A stretch of DNA of 64,000 bases, taken from contig NZ_JASLER010000090.1 in the NCBI RefSeq assembly GCF_030151085.1, forward strand, positions 16,776-80,775, read 5' to 3'. Made by a program: the position numbers and the translations under genes. Under the pieces are notes generated by a model. The model worked only from the letters and a program-made list of their open reading frames with translations, searched no databases and had not been told where the DNA came from. Origin of the DNA: Bacteroides sp. Lineage in GTDB: Bacteria > Bacteroidota > Bacteroidia > Bacteroidales > Bacteroidaceae. Below, one piece after another: positions 1-8,020 of the stretch; the first letter of the stretch is position 1; each line of letters starts with the position of its first letter.

Positions 1-353
1 GGAATGGGACCACTAGTACGTGTGCCATATCCCACAGTATAAGGAATATAGACAATCCAATGATCTCCTGTATGCATCTGCTGCAAAGCAATCTGCCATC
101 CTTCAATCACTTCATTCAAACGGAAGGCTTCCGGACAATTCCTTTTCCAGGAATTATCAAACTCACGCCCATTGATCAATGTTCCTTTGTAATGTACAGA
201 AACGATGCTATTAAGACGAGGTGTATTATTTCCTTGTCCCATCTCCAATACCCGATAAAGTACACCGGCTGCCAATTCTTTGATATCTTGTTCTGAACGT
301 AATGCTTCCAAAAACTGCTCGTTCTGCTTTTTATATTCTTCTTTGCGACTCAT
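1..353 (-). CDS. FKBP-type peptidyl-prolyl cis-trans isomerase, partial (C-terminus outside window)
   Basis: The first 117 codons read leftwards from an ATG at 353 and run off the window edge. After a charged N-terminal helix of about 35 residues, the protein shows the FKBP fold signature: VHYKGTL, then G-x-x-F-D-x-S, then F-R-L-N-x-V-I-x-G-W, then G-D-x-W-x-V-Y-I-P and GYG. FKBP proteins isomerise X-Pro bonds and often act as chaperones. No signal peptide is visible at this start, so a cytoplasmic location is likely. The C-terminus is not seen, so extra domains cannot be excluded. Confidence 0.88.
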   Translation of the reverse strand, partial: MSRKEEYKKQNEQFLEALRSEQDIKELAAGVLYRVLEMGQGNNTPRLNSIVSVHYKGTLINGREFDNSWKRNCPEAFRLNEVIEGWQIALQQMHTGDHWIVYIPYTVGYGTRTSGPI

Positions 354-484
354 TGTTTACTGTTTTTCTAATTTCTGAAACAAAGGTCGGTATTTTCTTT
401 CAATTTATAAAGAATGTACTCATATATAAGAAACGAGGCATAACCTATATCGTTACACCTCGTCTCACACAATTGTTATCCTTA

Positions 485-880
485 TTATTTCTTATTGAGC
501 TTTAACTCCGTAATAAAAGCTGCAATAAGACCAATCCCACCAAAGCCTAGCACGCATGCACCATAAATCAAAGAGATAGTCTCCCGACTGGTCCAATTAT
601 CTAAATTTGCTGCCGGATAATTGGGTATTGTACCATAGCAAATAAGATACCCAAGCAATAATCCGAATCCCATACCCGTAAGAAGACAACCTATTTTCAA
701 AGCCGAAAAGGAGAAATTGCCCATGAATTGTGAAGTCGGCAATTTAGGGGGACAAGACTGATCGATCATTTTCTCAATAAGCATGATCCTTTCTTTCTTG
801 CAAACAAATAACTCGAACAATTTGTAAACACCAATCATACAAACTGTAAGTACCGCAGGTACCATAATAAAATCCATCAT
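485..880 (-). CDS. small two-to-three-pass membrane protein, DUF6249-like
   Basis: The 131-residue protein has a hydrophobic N-terminal helix (about 4-24), a short cytoplasmic-type segment rich in Lys and Glu (K-K-E-R-I-M-L-I-E-K, about 28-40), and two further hydrophobic helices (about 58-82 and 103-124). This layout matches small Bacteroidetes membrane proteins of the DUF6249 type that often sit beside ECF sigma factors. It is divergent from the sigma-factor gene at 1023. Its promoter (-35 TGTAACCT at 952-945, -10 GCGTCTAA at 931-924, minus strand) is identical in boxes and spacing to the one in front of the sigma gene, so it is probably a direct target of that sigma factor. ATG at 877 is an alternative start. 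Molecular function unknown. Confidence 0.72.
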   Translation of the reverse strand: MMDFIMVPAVLTVCMIGVYKLFELFVCKKERIMLIEKMIDQSCPPKLPTSQFMGNFSFSALKIGCLLTGMGFGLLLGYLICYGTIPNYPAANLDNWTSRETISLIYGACVLGFGGIGLIAAFITELKLNKK

Positions 881-923
881 ATTCGTTTCGTTTTAAGTTA
901 GTATTTTCGTTTCTTTGTACACT

Positions 924-952
924 TTAGACGCAATGGTTTCTATCAGGTTACA
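924..952 (-). promoter_or_regulatory. ECF-type promoter for the DUF6249-like gene
   Basis: Read on the minus strand: TGTAACCT (952-945), 13 nt, GCGTCTAA (931-924). The AAC core of the -35 box and CGTC core of the -10 box are hallmarks of ECF sigma promoters. The predicted transcript starts about 35 nt before the ATG at 880. Confidence 0.75.
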
Positions 953-985
953 CTTTTTGCTGAAAATATTTTTTTCTTCTAATTA

Positions 986-1014
986 TGTAACCTAATTAAT
1001 ATACGTGCGTCTAA
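986..1014 (+). promoter_or_regulatory. ECF-type promoter for the sigma-factor gene (probable autoregulation)
   Basis: TGTAACCT (986-993), 13 nt, GCGTCTAA (1007-1014). Both octamers and the spacer length are exactly the same as in the divergent promoter on the other strand. Transcription would begin near 1019-1022, right at the ATG at 1023, so a leaderless or nearly leaderless message is predicted. Confidence 0.75.
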
Positions 1015-1022
1015 TAGACAAA

Positions 1023-1571
1023 ATGAAAGACAGCGATATACATATTATCCAGCGAATCTTGAATGGTGAAACTGCTCTATACGAGAATTTCCTGAATGCA
1101 TACGGTCAACAGGTTTTTACCTTGATTGTCCGTATCGTCGCCAATCAAGAAGATGCTGAGGAGTTGACGCAAGACACTTTTTTAAAGGCCTTTCAGCATC
1201 TCTCGTCTTTCAAAGGAAACAGTTCTTTTTCCACATGGATATATTCTATTGCTTATAATACGGCTATATCTCATGCACGAAAAAAGAAATATGATACCTT
1301 TAACATGGATGATGCACTACTTGCCAATATATCCGACCAGCAAGTAGACCAAGCATTGAATGAAGAAGGAGAAGAACGAATTTTAGAACTAAACAGGGCT
1401 ATAGAACAACTCAACTCGGATGAACGGGCATTAATCACTCTATTCTATCACGAGGAGAAACCACTGAACGAGGTTGCACTTATTTTAGGTTTGACAGAAA
1501 GCAATGCCAAAGTAAAATTGCACCGCATACGTAAAAAGATTTATGTTCTTATGAAACAGGAGGAAGTATGA
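1023..1571 (+). CDS. ECF RNA polymerase sigma factor (sigma-70 family, group IV)
   Basis: The 182-residue protein has the two ECF domains. Region 2 carries the NQEDAEELTQDTFLKAF motif that contacts core polymerase and the -10 region, followed by FSTWIYSIAYN. Region 4 near the C-terminus (LNEVALILGLTESNAKVKLHRIRKKI) is the HTH that reads the -35 box. An in-frame GTG at 1005 is an unlikely start because it lies in the predicted -10 box; ATG at 1023 starts at the residue where this family usually starts. The stop overlaps the next start (ATGA at 1568-1571), so the sigma and the downstream membrane protein are translationally coupled. Autoregulation is inferred from the promoter at 986-1014. Confidence 0.93.
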   Translation: MKDSDIHIIQRILNGETALYENFLNAYGQQVFTLIVRIVANQEDAEELTQDTFLKAFQHLSSFKGNSSFSTWIYSIAYNTAISHARKKKYDTFNMDDALLANISDQQVDQALNEEGEERILELNRAIEQLNSDERALITLFYHEEKPLNEVALILGLTESNAKVKLHRIRKKIYVLMKQEEV

Positions 1572-1939
1572 ACCAAGAAGTAAAAGATAAAGGATTGAAA
1601 AAGGCAGTGAAGGGAGCATATAATTTCAAACTACCTTCTAACTTTGCCTACCAAACCATGCAGAAAATAGAAGAGGCTATACGTCTGCATGAGAAGAAAG
1701 TAGAGCGCAGAACCTTCTTTGCCATGATTGTTGCTGCCATTCTTTTGGTAGGAGGTAGCATTGCGGGATTGATTATTTATTTTGGAGACAGTATTCGAGA
1801 AGCTTTTACACCGAATACAGTATTGAACATCAAAGAAATACAGATTCCTTCAATCTATATTCTACTAATATTGGCAGTTCCCCTATTCTTTGTGTTTGAC
1901 CGCTGGATGAGGAAGCAATATTTTAAACGACACTCATAA
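1568..1939 (+). CDS. two-pass membrane protein, probable anti-sigma factor
   Basis: The 123-residue protein overlaps the sigma gene by 4 nt. It has a basic N-terminal cytoplasmic stretch (residues 1-48), a hydrophobic helix (about 49-72: F-F-A-M-I-V-A-A-I-L-L-V-G-G), a short external loop, a second helix (about 95-111) and a basic tail. Size, topology and position match small membrane anti-sigma factors that hold an ECF sigma at the membrane, but no zinc-finger HxxxCxxC motif is present and no sequence family is recognised. The role is inferred from context. Confidence 0.65.
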   Translation: MNQEVKDKGLKKAVKGAYNFKLPSNFAYQTMQKIEEAIRLHEKKVERRTFFAMIVAAILLVGGSIAGLIIYFGDSIREAFTPNTVLNIKEIQIPSIYILLILAVPLFFVFDRWMRKQYFKRHS

Positions 1940-1943
1940 GGGC

Positions 1944-4900
1944 TCAGATTTGGCAATAACCTCCCATTTTAGGGAGGTTACCTCCTTGTTCATAGATATG
2001 CTGGAGTTGTGTTACCTCTTCATCTCTACTTTCTTCACTGCCCAGTTCTTCATATATCGCTGCAAAATCATCCCGCTTGTCATGAAGCAACAGACAGTAT
2101 AGCAGGTTCTTCAAACAGAGTATCTGCAAAGGAAAAAAGATTTCATCCTGCCCGTAAAGAGACAAGAATTCCTCTTCCGCCTTGTGCGTATCACCACTTC
2201 GAAGAAAAGCAATAGCCATAACTGTGCGTTCTATGTTTAGAAGGTCTTCCCGATTAGCATATTCATTAAATATCTCATCAAGGGGGAAGTCACTTTGTTC
2301 ATTCAAAAACTGCATATATTTATTGGCTTGTCTTTCTCTTGTCCTCAAGATTCGTAATTCAGCTTTTTCATTACGTAGTTGCGCATTCCGCTCCTTCCAT
2401 TTGCTCAATTGTCTCGTCATCACACCCATTCCCTGCAAGCACACAACGATATTACTAATGCACGAAAAAGCTTTTCCATACAATTGATTTTCTTTATAGA
2501 AGTTCAGTAAGCCTTCCTGAATTTCCATAACCAATGCATACAATTCCACATCCATGCACTGCGTTGCTAACGCAAGAGAAAGAAAACGGAATTTATCATA
2601 AGCAGCCAATCCTTTCTTATAGTCTTCCATAAATAGTAATGCTGCCTGATTACGTTTATTGCGCAATGCCAACATATGGAATTTTAAAGCCGTAACAGTT
2701 TCCACCATCTTATAGTACTTGAAAGCTATATTCCAGTGCTCTATCATTTCATCAATATTGCCATTACGCAATGCACAATCTCCCAAAATCAAGTAAGCCT
2801 CGGACAAAGCATGTATCCACTCAATATTGCGAGCGTCTTCCACATAAAGTTTAGAAGCCCAATTAACGCATTGATTAGCACATATTTTAGCTTTCTCCAC
2901 ATCTTCTTTTTGAGAGAGGTAAATACGTGCAGACTTACTATACACTTCAAGTAGTTGGACAAAGAAAACCTTGTTATCCGGTACACGCTGAATATAGTTT
3001 ACTGCCGCTTTCATATAATGGACATAATTTGCCAGAACATTGTCCCAAGCTTCTTGCTTCCGACCTAGTTGGGCCATACAATAATAGGCATCTATATAAA
3101 GCAACTCAGTCCCTTCTGCTTCAACACCATTATTATGCAGTTCTTTGCTCTTCTCAAACAGACTTACGATATTCTTGGATAAATCCTTCAAATTCCCCGT
3201 AGCCAAACTCGCATGAATACGGAGTTGCTGCATAAGCAACCATAGATAAGAATCTTGTACCGCAATACATTGGGCTATTAAAATAGGCAAATGACTGATA
3301 TACGGAATAGATGAAATTAGTCCCTCGTGAAGTCCGTTATCTATTAATAACTTACATATCTTATATGCTTCTTTGACCTCTTCTTTTTCGAGCTGTTCTT
3401 TCTTTTCTATTTTATCAAGATACGACTTCAATATTTCAGAACTGGTTGACAATTCTCCCTTACTATTCAATGCGCGAACCAAACCTTCGCTTACATTACG
3501 TTGCAAGAAAGCTTTCTGACCGATGTTTTGTTCCAACATGGTCATAACCCACTTCTTCTGCTCCTCATTAGCCAGCATATACTCAGCCAAATCTTCTGAT
3601 GCCTGTATCAACGCTGCTCCTGATAACCTTGAATAGTAATCGGCTGCTCCTTTTCTATCATTTCCTTTCAGCAGATGATACATAAGTTCATTCACTCTCA
3701 ACGGATCATTTTCTGGCAAAGAGAACAAATAGCTACTTATAGTGCGATGATTAGCAATCCCTTGATCCAATACCTTAGATAACAAGCGATGTGTGAAGTT
3801 CCATCGTTTATCATGTCCTTGCTCACGCATAAGGCTTCCCAACCAACGGCGTAGCGAAGCAAACTTCAGTTCGTCCCACTTGTCGCCCAACAGTGCAGAT
3901 AAATCTTTTTCTCTCAATCCATTTTGAGAGGATGCAATGTATTGCAGGCTTAAATTCGTTAAGTCTTCGCCAAAGTAAGCCGCAGCCTTCTCTACTAAAA
4001 ACAGAAATAGCTCACCGGCATCTACCGGAAATGAATCAATTAAACTGCATAGGTAATTCTCTATCTTGTCTTCATTATTATCCTCACTTCTTTTACGTAT
4101 TGCCTCAAAATCATCTGTATCTAATGAGAAAAGTACTTGGGTAGCCAATGATAACCAAAGAGGAGAACTATGAGCAAAATATTTTTTCTTCCTTTTCTCC
4201 AGTAACCTACAAAGAACACTCTGATGCAAATCTTTGTAATTCATACGGCAAGTGGCTTGAATCATAGAGGTAGCGTCGTCAACAGAAAAAATGTCCATGT
4301 CTTCTACTTCATATCCCAGTTGCCGATACTCATCCAGATGTTCGGGTAAGGAAGTTATGAGGGTGGTGGCTTCCTTAGGCAAAAAAGTGAGATGAGCCAA
4401 CATAGAAGTATACAATAGCGAATCTAAAGAATCGAGCAGAATAACTATCTTCAATTCTTGAGATTGAGCTACAGTCGCTAAATAAAGAAATTGCTTCCTG
4501 ACCCGTTCCGCCCAAGGTTCCTGACCGGGACTTACTTCAGGCTCCTCTCTATATTCAATCTCCAACTTACTACAAAGCTGCAAACTCCAACGCTGAAGAA
4601 TGTGTACTATGTTCGTGGAAATAGGGGTTATGCCGGCACTAGCGAATAAAAAGATGGTATCATCTGCTGATTCTTGCAATAACTCAGCATACAGGCGGCA
4701 CATCACAGCACTCTTTCCAGCACCAGAAAATGCAGTAAGGATTTTAACCCGAGAATCCGTATCCGAATCTTCCGAAAGGGCAAATGACTTTAAAGAAGAA
4801 ATTAACTTCTTTCTGCCTTCAAATCTTTGTGCATTGGCTGATACAAATGCTGATAACGCTTTTTCTTCATCATCATACCAATTCCATTCCGATGAATCGA

Positions 4901-5630
4901 CAGCTTCGTGCGTCTGCAACTCTGCCTCAATCTCTTTTCTAAGTTGCTCCTTTATTATATTTCCCCATCTTTCAAGACCTTCGAAATGGTCATTGTTCCA
5001 AGAGATAGTATATTCATTGATGTTATTTTTCAAATCATTGGCATCACAGAAGCTACGTATATTTGTCTTCAGCTCCGCCAATTGTCTGATACGGTTTCTT
5101 TTTTCCTCGTCAGGTAAGGAAGAGCATACATCTCTATACTTGGAGGCTGTTTCAATATCCATATTCTGATAAGAGGCCTCACTTCGATAATAGAACAGGC
5201 AATGTGAAACAGGGATTTCAGCCTTTATAGCTCCAAAGAAGATTTCCAGTTCGGTAACACTTTTGTTTTCTCCACAGCTGAGGAAGTTTCTTTCTTTTTC
5301 CGAGAGGGAATCACAAATGGAGTGAAAGCGGTTGACAGATGGAATCCATCCATATCTATCTCCCAACATAGCAATAAAGAATGGACGGCTTCGCTTTATC
5401 TCATTCAAGCAAACTTTCAATACAAGCTTTTCTCTTTCTTCTAAAGCTTTGAGATCATTGGTCTTAACTCCCCAACGAAGGTCAATGATATTCAGTTGTA
5501 CTTGCCGCAGAGCGAAATACTCATTTAGTTCCGGGATTACTACTCGTTGAAGATAATCACGCTCTGCCTCCATATCAACAAAAGTACTACTCACAAATAT
5601 CGATATGACTTTCCAGGGTTCTAGTCTCAT
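1944..5630 (-). CDS. DUF4062 - P-loop NTPase (STAND/NACHT-like) - TPR-type signalling protein
   Basis: This 1228-residue protein starts with a DUF4062 domain (I-F-V-S-S-T-F-x-D-M-x-x-E-R-D at 11-25; LRWGV at 51-55; GDRYGW at 90-95). A P-loop NTPase follows, with Walker A FSGAGKSA at 301-308 and Walker B VILLDSLDSL at 396-405. The remainder, about 480-1228, is helical and TPR-like, rich in A/L/Y repeats. The order DUF4062-NTPase-superstructure repeats is that of STAND switch proteins; NWD1, TEP1 and NPHP3 are eukaryotic relatives in layout. Such proteins sense a ligand with the C-terminal repeats and signal through NTP-driven oligomerisation. No membrane segment or signal peptide is visible. 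It lies downstream of serC-serA-DUF1015 but beyond a strong hairpin. A role in phage defence or stress sensing is inferred from the architecture only. Confidence 0.82.
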   Translation of the reverse strand: MRLEPWKVISIFVSSTFVDMEAERDYLQRVVIPELNEYFALRQVQLNIIDLRWGVKTNDLKALEEREKLVLKVCLNEIKRSRPFFIAMLGDRYGWIPSVNRFHSICDSLSEKERNFLSCGENKSVTELEIFFGAIKAEIPVSHCLFYYRSEASYQNMDIETASKYRDVCSSLPDEEKRNRIRQLAELKTNIRSFCDANDLKNNINEYTISWNNDHFEGLERWGNIIKEQLRKEIEAELQTHEAVDSSEWNWYDDEEKALSAFVSANAQRFEGRKKLISSLKSFALSEDSDTDSRVKILTAFSGAGKSAVMCRLYAELLQESADDTIFLFASAGITPISTNIVHILQRWSLQLCSKLEIEYREEPEVSPGQEPWAERVRKQFLYLATVAQSQELKIVILLDSLDSLLYTSMLAHLTFLPKEATTLITSLPEHLDEYRQLGYEVEDMDIFSVDDATSMIQATCRMNYKDLHQSVLCRLLEKRKKKYFAHSSPLWLSLATQVLFSLDTDDFEAIRKRSEDNNEDKIENYLCSLIDSFPVDAGELFLFLVEKAAAYFGEDLTNLSLQYIASSQNGLREKDLSALLGDKWDELKFASLRRWLGSLMREQGHDKRWNFTHRLLSKVLDQGIANHRTISSYLFSLPENDPLRVNELMYHLLKGNDRKGAADYYSRLSGAALIQASEDLAEYMLANEEQKKWVMTMLEQNIGQKAFLQRNVSEGLVRALNSKGELSTSSEILKSYLDKIEKKEQLEKEEVKEAYKICKLLIDNGLHEGLISSIPYISHLPILIAQCIAVQDSYLWLLMQQLRIHASLATGNLKDLSKNIVSLFEKSKELHNNGVEAEGTELLYIDAYYCMAQLGRKQEAWDNVLANYVHYMKAAVNYIQRVPDNKVFFVQLLEVYSKSARIYLSQKEDVEKAKICANQCVNWASKLYVEDARNIEWIHALSEAYLILGDCALRNGNIDEMIEHWNIAFKYYKMVETVTALKFHMLALRNKRNQAALLFMEDYKKGLAAYDKFRFLSLALATQCMDVELYALVMEIQEGLLNFYKENQLYGKAFSCISNIVVCLQGMGVMTRQLSKWKERNAQLRNEKAELRILRTRERQANKYMQFLNEQSDFPLDEIFNEYANREDLLNIERTVMAIAFLRSGDTHKAEEEFLSLYGQDEIFFPLQILCLKNLLYCLLLHDKRDDFAAIYEELGSEESRDEEVTQLQHIYEQGGNLPKMGGYCQI
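1957..1980. terminator. hairpin at the convergent gene junction, inside the last codons of the opposite gene
   Basis: A perfect 9-bp inverted repeat TAACCTCCC / GGGAGGTTA with a 6-nt loop lies 18 nt after the stop of the upstream plus-strand gene. It also encodes residues near the C-terminus (N-L-P-K-M-G-G-Y) of the minus-strand gene. No good T-run follows, so termination is plausible but unproven. Confidence 0.4.
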
Positions 5631-5640
5631 AGTATTAAAG

Positions 5641-5686
5641 AAAAAAGCCCTTATTTCATCTTTATTGCTAAGAAATGAAATAAGGG
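5641..5686 (-). terminator. rho-independent terminator after the serC-serA-DUF1015 operon
   Basis: On the minus strand a perfect 12-bp stem (CCCTTATTTCAT at 5648-5659 with ATGAAATAAGGG at 5675-5686) runs into a GGGCTTTTTT tail. It ends only about 10 nt before the ATG of the next minus-strand gene at 5630, an unusually tight fit. Confidence 0.75.
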
Positions 5687-5713
5687 AATTTATTATTAAA
5701 ATAAATAATTTAT

Positions 5714-6961
5714 TTAGTCAAGTTTGTGGATCACCAGTCCCGAGCGCAGCTTTGGCTCAAACCAAGTAGTCTTTGGAGGCATGATGTTACCGGTATCAGC
5801 AATATTCATTAACTGCTTCATAGAGACTGGATAGAGAGCTAAAGCAACTTTCATTTCACCACTATCTACACGCTTCTTCAGTTCGCCAAGACCACGAATA
5901 CCACCCACAAAATCAATTCGCTTATCAGAACGAAGATCTTTGATACCCAGAATTTCATCCAATATCAAATTAGAAGAGATGGTTACATCCAATACTCCGA
6001 TAGGATCATTATCGTTGTAGGTACCCGGTTTAGCAGTCAGGCTATACCATTTACTATCCAGATATAGGGAGAAATTATGTAAGCCAGTTGGTTTATATAT
6101 TTCTGTACCTTCTTCTTTCACGGTAAAGTTTTGGCTGACAGCAGCTAAAAACTGTTCGGGAGTCAGGCCATTCAAATCCTTCACAACACGATTGTAGTCG
6201 ATAATAGTCAATTGGTTAGCCGGGAAACAAACAGCCATGAAGTAATTGTATTCTTCATCACCTTTGTGATTAGCGTTTTGTTTGGCTTTCTCTGCGCCCA
6301 CTAAAGCAGCGGCGGCACTACGATGATGGCCGTCGGCAATATAAAGAGCCGGCATTTTAGCAAATTCTTGGGTGATAATATCTATATCTGCCTGCTGGTC
6401 GATAATCCAAAAAGTATGACCGAAACCATCGCCCGGAGCTATAAAATCATATAGGGGTTTTACAGCGGTGTAACGTGCAATGATACTATCAAGTGTAGCA
6501 TTATCGGGGTAAGCAAAGAATACCGGTTCAATGTTGGCGTTGTTCACACGAACATGTTTCATACGGTCTTCCTCCTTGTCGCGGCGGGTCAATTCATGCT
6601 TCTTGATGATGCCATTCATATAATCGGGAACGTAAGCTCCTACTACCAAACCATATTGCGTCTTGCTATTCATTGTTTGGGCATATACGTAATAGTTTTC
6701 TTTTTCATCCTGCACTAACCAGCCTTTTTCCTGAAACATTTTAAAGTTCTCAGCAGCTTTCCGATAAACACTTTCATCATGTTCGTCAGTACCTACGGGA
6801 AAATCAATTTCAGGTTTAATAATATGGTATAATGACTTTTCATTTCCTGCTGCTTCTTCGCGGGCTTCCTCAGAATTGAGTACATCGTACGGACGAGAAG
6901 CAACTTGTTCTACTAAGTCTTGAGGAGGGCGAACGCCCTTGAAAGGTTTAATTATTGCCAT
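5714..6961 (-). CDS. DUF1015 family protein
   Basis: The 415-residue protein has the N-terminal A-I-I-K-P-F-K-G-V-R-P and RPYDV motifs and the central YIADGHHRSAAA motif that define DUF1015. It is soluble, without signal or membrane segments. The biochemical role of the family is not settled; members are frequently encoded next to serA, as here, and a link to serine or hydroxy-acid metabolism is often assumed. The gene lies 21 nt after serA in the same direction and is the last gene of the apparent serC-serA-DUF1015 operon. Confidence 0.88.
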   Translation of the reverse strand: MAIIKPFKGVRPPQDLVEQVASRPYDVLNSEEAREEAAGNEKSLYHIIKPEIDFPVGTDEHDESVYRKAAENFKMFQEKGWLVQDEKENYYVYAQTMNSKTQYGLVVGAYVPDYMNGIIKKHELTRRDKEEDRMKHVRVNNANIEPVFFAYPDNATLDSIIARYTAVKPLYDFIAPGDGFGHTFWIIDQQADIDIITQEFAKMPALYIADGHHRSAAAALVGAEKAKQNANHKGDEEYNYFMAVCFPANQLTIIDYNRVVKDLNGLTPEQFLAAVSQNFTVKEEGTEIYKPTGLHNFSLYLDSKWYSLTAKPGTYNDNDPIGVLDVTISSNLILDEILGIKDLRSDKRIDFVGGIRGLGELKKRVDSGEMKVALALYPVSMKQLMNIADTGNIMPPKTTWFEPKLRSGLVIHKLD

Positions 6962-6982
6962 GGTAATTAGATTATGAAGAAA

Positions 6983-7906
6983 TTATTTCTTATTCACACG
7001 GAACTTTTCGCAACCGTCTTTGAAAAAGCTAACAATCTGTTGAGCTGCTGCAATACCTGCATTGATATTAGCTTCCGCAGTTTGTGCACCCATCTTCTTC
7101 GGTGTAGAGAAATAGCGGCCTACAAATTTAGCTGCAAAAGTTTCATTAGCAGCAGGCATGATATCAGTCATGTACTTCAAGTCAGGACGTTCTTCCATCA
7201 ATTGGATCAACTCGGCTTCGTTGATTACTTCCTTACGAGCTGTGTTTACCAAAAGGCCACCCTTTGGCATTTTGTTCACCAAAGCATAGTTGATAGAATT
7301 CTTAGTCTCGGCAGTTGCAGGAATATGCAAAGATACTACGTTACAAGTAGAGTAAAGTTCATCGGCAGAAGCTACAGCTTTTACACCGTCTTTCTCTATC
7401 ACTTCCTTCGGGCAGAAGGCATCGAAAGCATAAATTTCCATACCGAAACCTTTTGCAATACGAGCTACATTACGACCTACGTTACCATAGGCGTGAATAC
7501 CAAGCTTCTTGCCCATCAATTCTGTACCGGAAGTTCCGTTATACATGTTGCGAACTGCCATAACCATCATACCGAAAGCTAGTTCTGCCACAGCATTAGA
7601 GTTTTGTCCGGGAGTATTCATCACACACACTCCATGAGCAGTGGCTGCCTCCAGATCTACGTTATCATAGCCGGCACCTGCACGAACTACAATCTTCAAT
7701 TCTTTGGCTGCGTCCAACACTGCTGCATCTATAATATCACTGCGGATAATAATAGCATTAGCATCTTTCACAGCATCCAGCAATTGTGCTTTTTCTGTAT
7801 ATTTTTCTAATAAGGCAAGTTCATAACCTGCTGCTTCAACCTCTTTGCGAATACCGTCTACAGCTACTTTAGCAAACGGTTTGTCTGTTGCAATTAATAT
7901 TTTCAT
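6983..7906 (-). CDS. serA: D-3-phosphoglycerate dehydrogenase, short form
   Basis: The 307-residue protein of the D-isomer 2-hydroxyacid dehydrogenase family oxidises 3-phosphoglycerate to 3-phosphohydroxypyruvate, the first step of serine synthesis. Visible motifs are the substrate loop VRAGAGYDNVD (74-84), the NAD Rossmann loop YGNVGRNVA (140-148) and the catalytic Arg region LLVNTARKEVIN (218-229). The usual C-terminal ACT regulatory domain is absent. The catalytic histidine motif TPHIGA is replaced by TPKKMGA (268-274). It sits directly after serC, which makes the serine-pathway assignment strong. Confidence 0.9.
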   Translation of the reverse strand: MKILIATDKPFAKVAVDGIRKEVEAAGYELALLEKYTEKAQLLDAVKDANAIIIRSDIIDAAVLDAAKELKIVVRAGAGYDNVDLEAATAHGVCVMNTPGQNSNAVAELAFGMMVMAVRNMYNGTSGTELMGKKLGIHAYGNVGRNVARIAKGFGMEIYAFDAFCPKEVIEKDGVKAVASADELYSTCNVVSLHIPATAETKNSINYALVNKMPKGGLLVNTARKEVINEAELIQLMEERPDLKYMTDIMPAANETFAAKFVGRYFSTPKKMGAQTAEANINAGIAAAQQIVSFFKDGCEKFRVNKK

Positions 7907-7936
7907 ATTTCTTATGGTATTATTAAAAACGACTCA

Positions 7937-8006
7937 CCACAGATTACGCAGATGAACACAGGTTTTTATCTAAAAAACACTCTGTTATAATCTGTGTAAT
8001 CTGTGG
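7937..8006. repeat. long inverted repeat between serC and serA
   Basis: The arms CCACAGATTACGCAGA (7937-7952) and TCTGTGTAATCTGTGG (7991-8006) match at 15 of 16 positions, separated by 38 nt. Each arm is itself built from short CACAGATT-like words. It fills most of the 114-nt gap between serC and serA on the same strand, so any transcript covering both genes would fold here. Confidence 0.75.
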
Positions 8007-8020
8007 CGAAAAATTAATTA

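Noticed and set aside
4600..5169. 189-codon open frame opposite the DUF4062-NTPase gene
   Set aside because: It lies wholly antisense to a well-supported domain region and shows no protein-like motifs.
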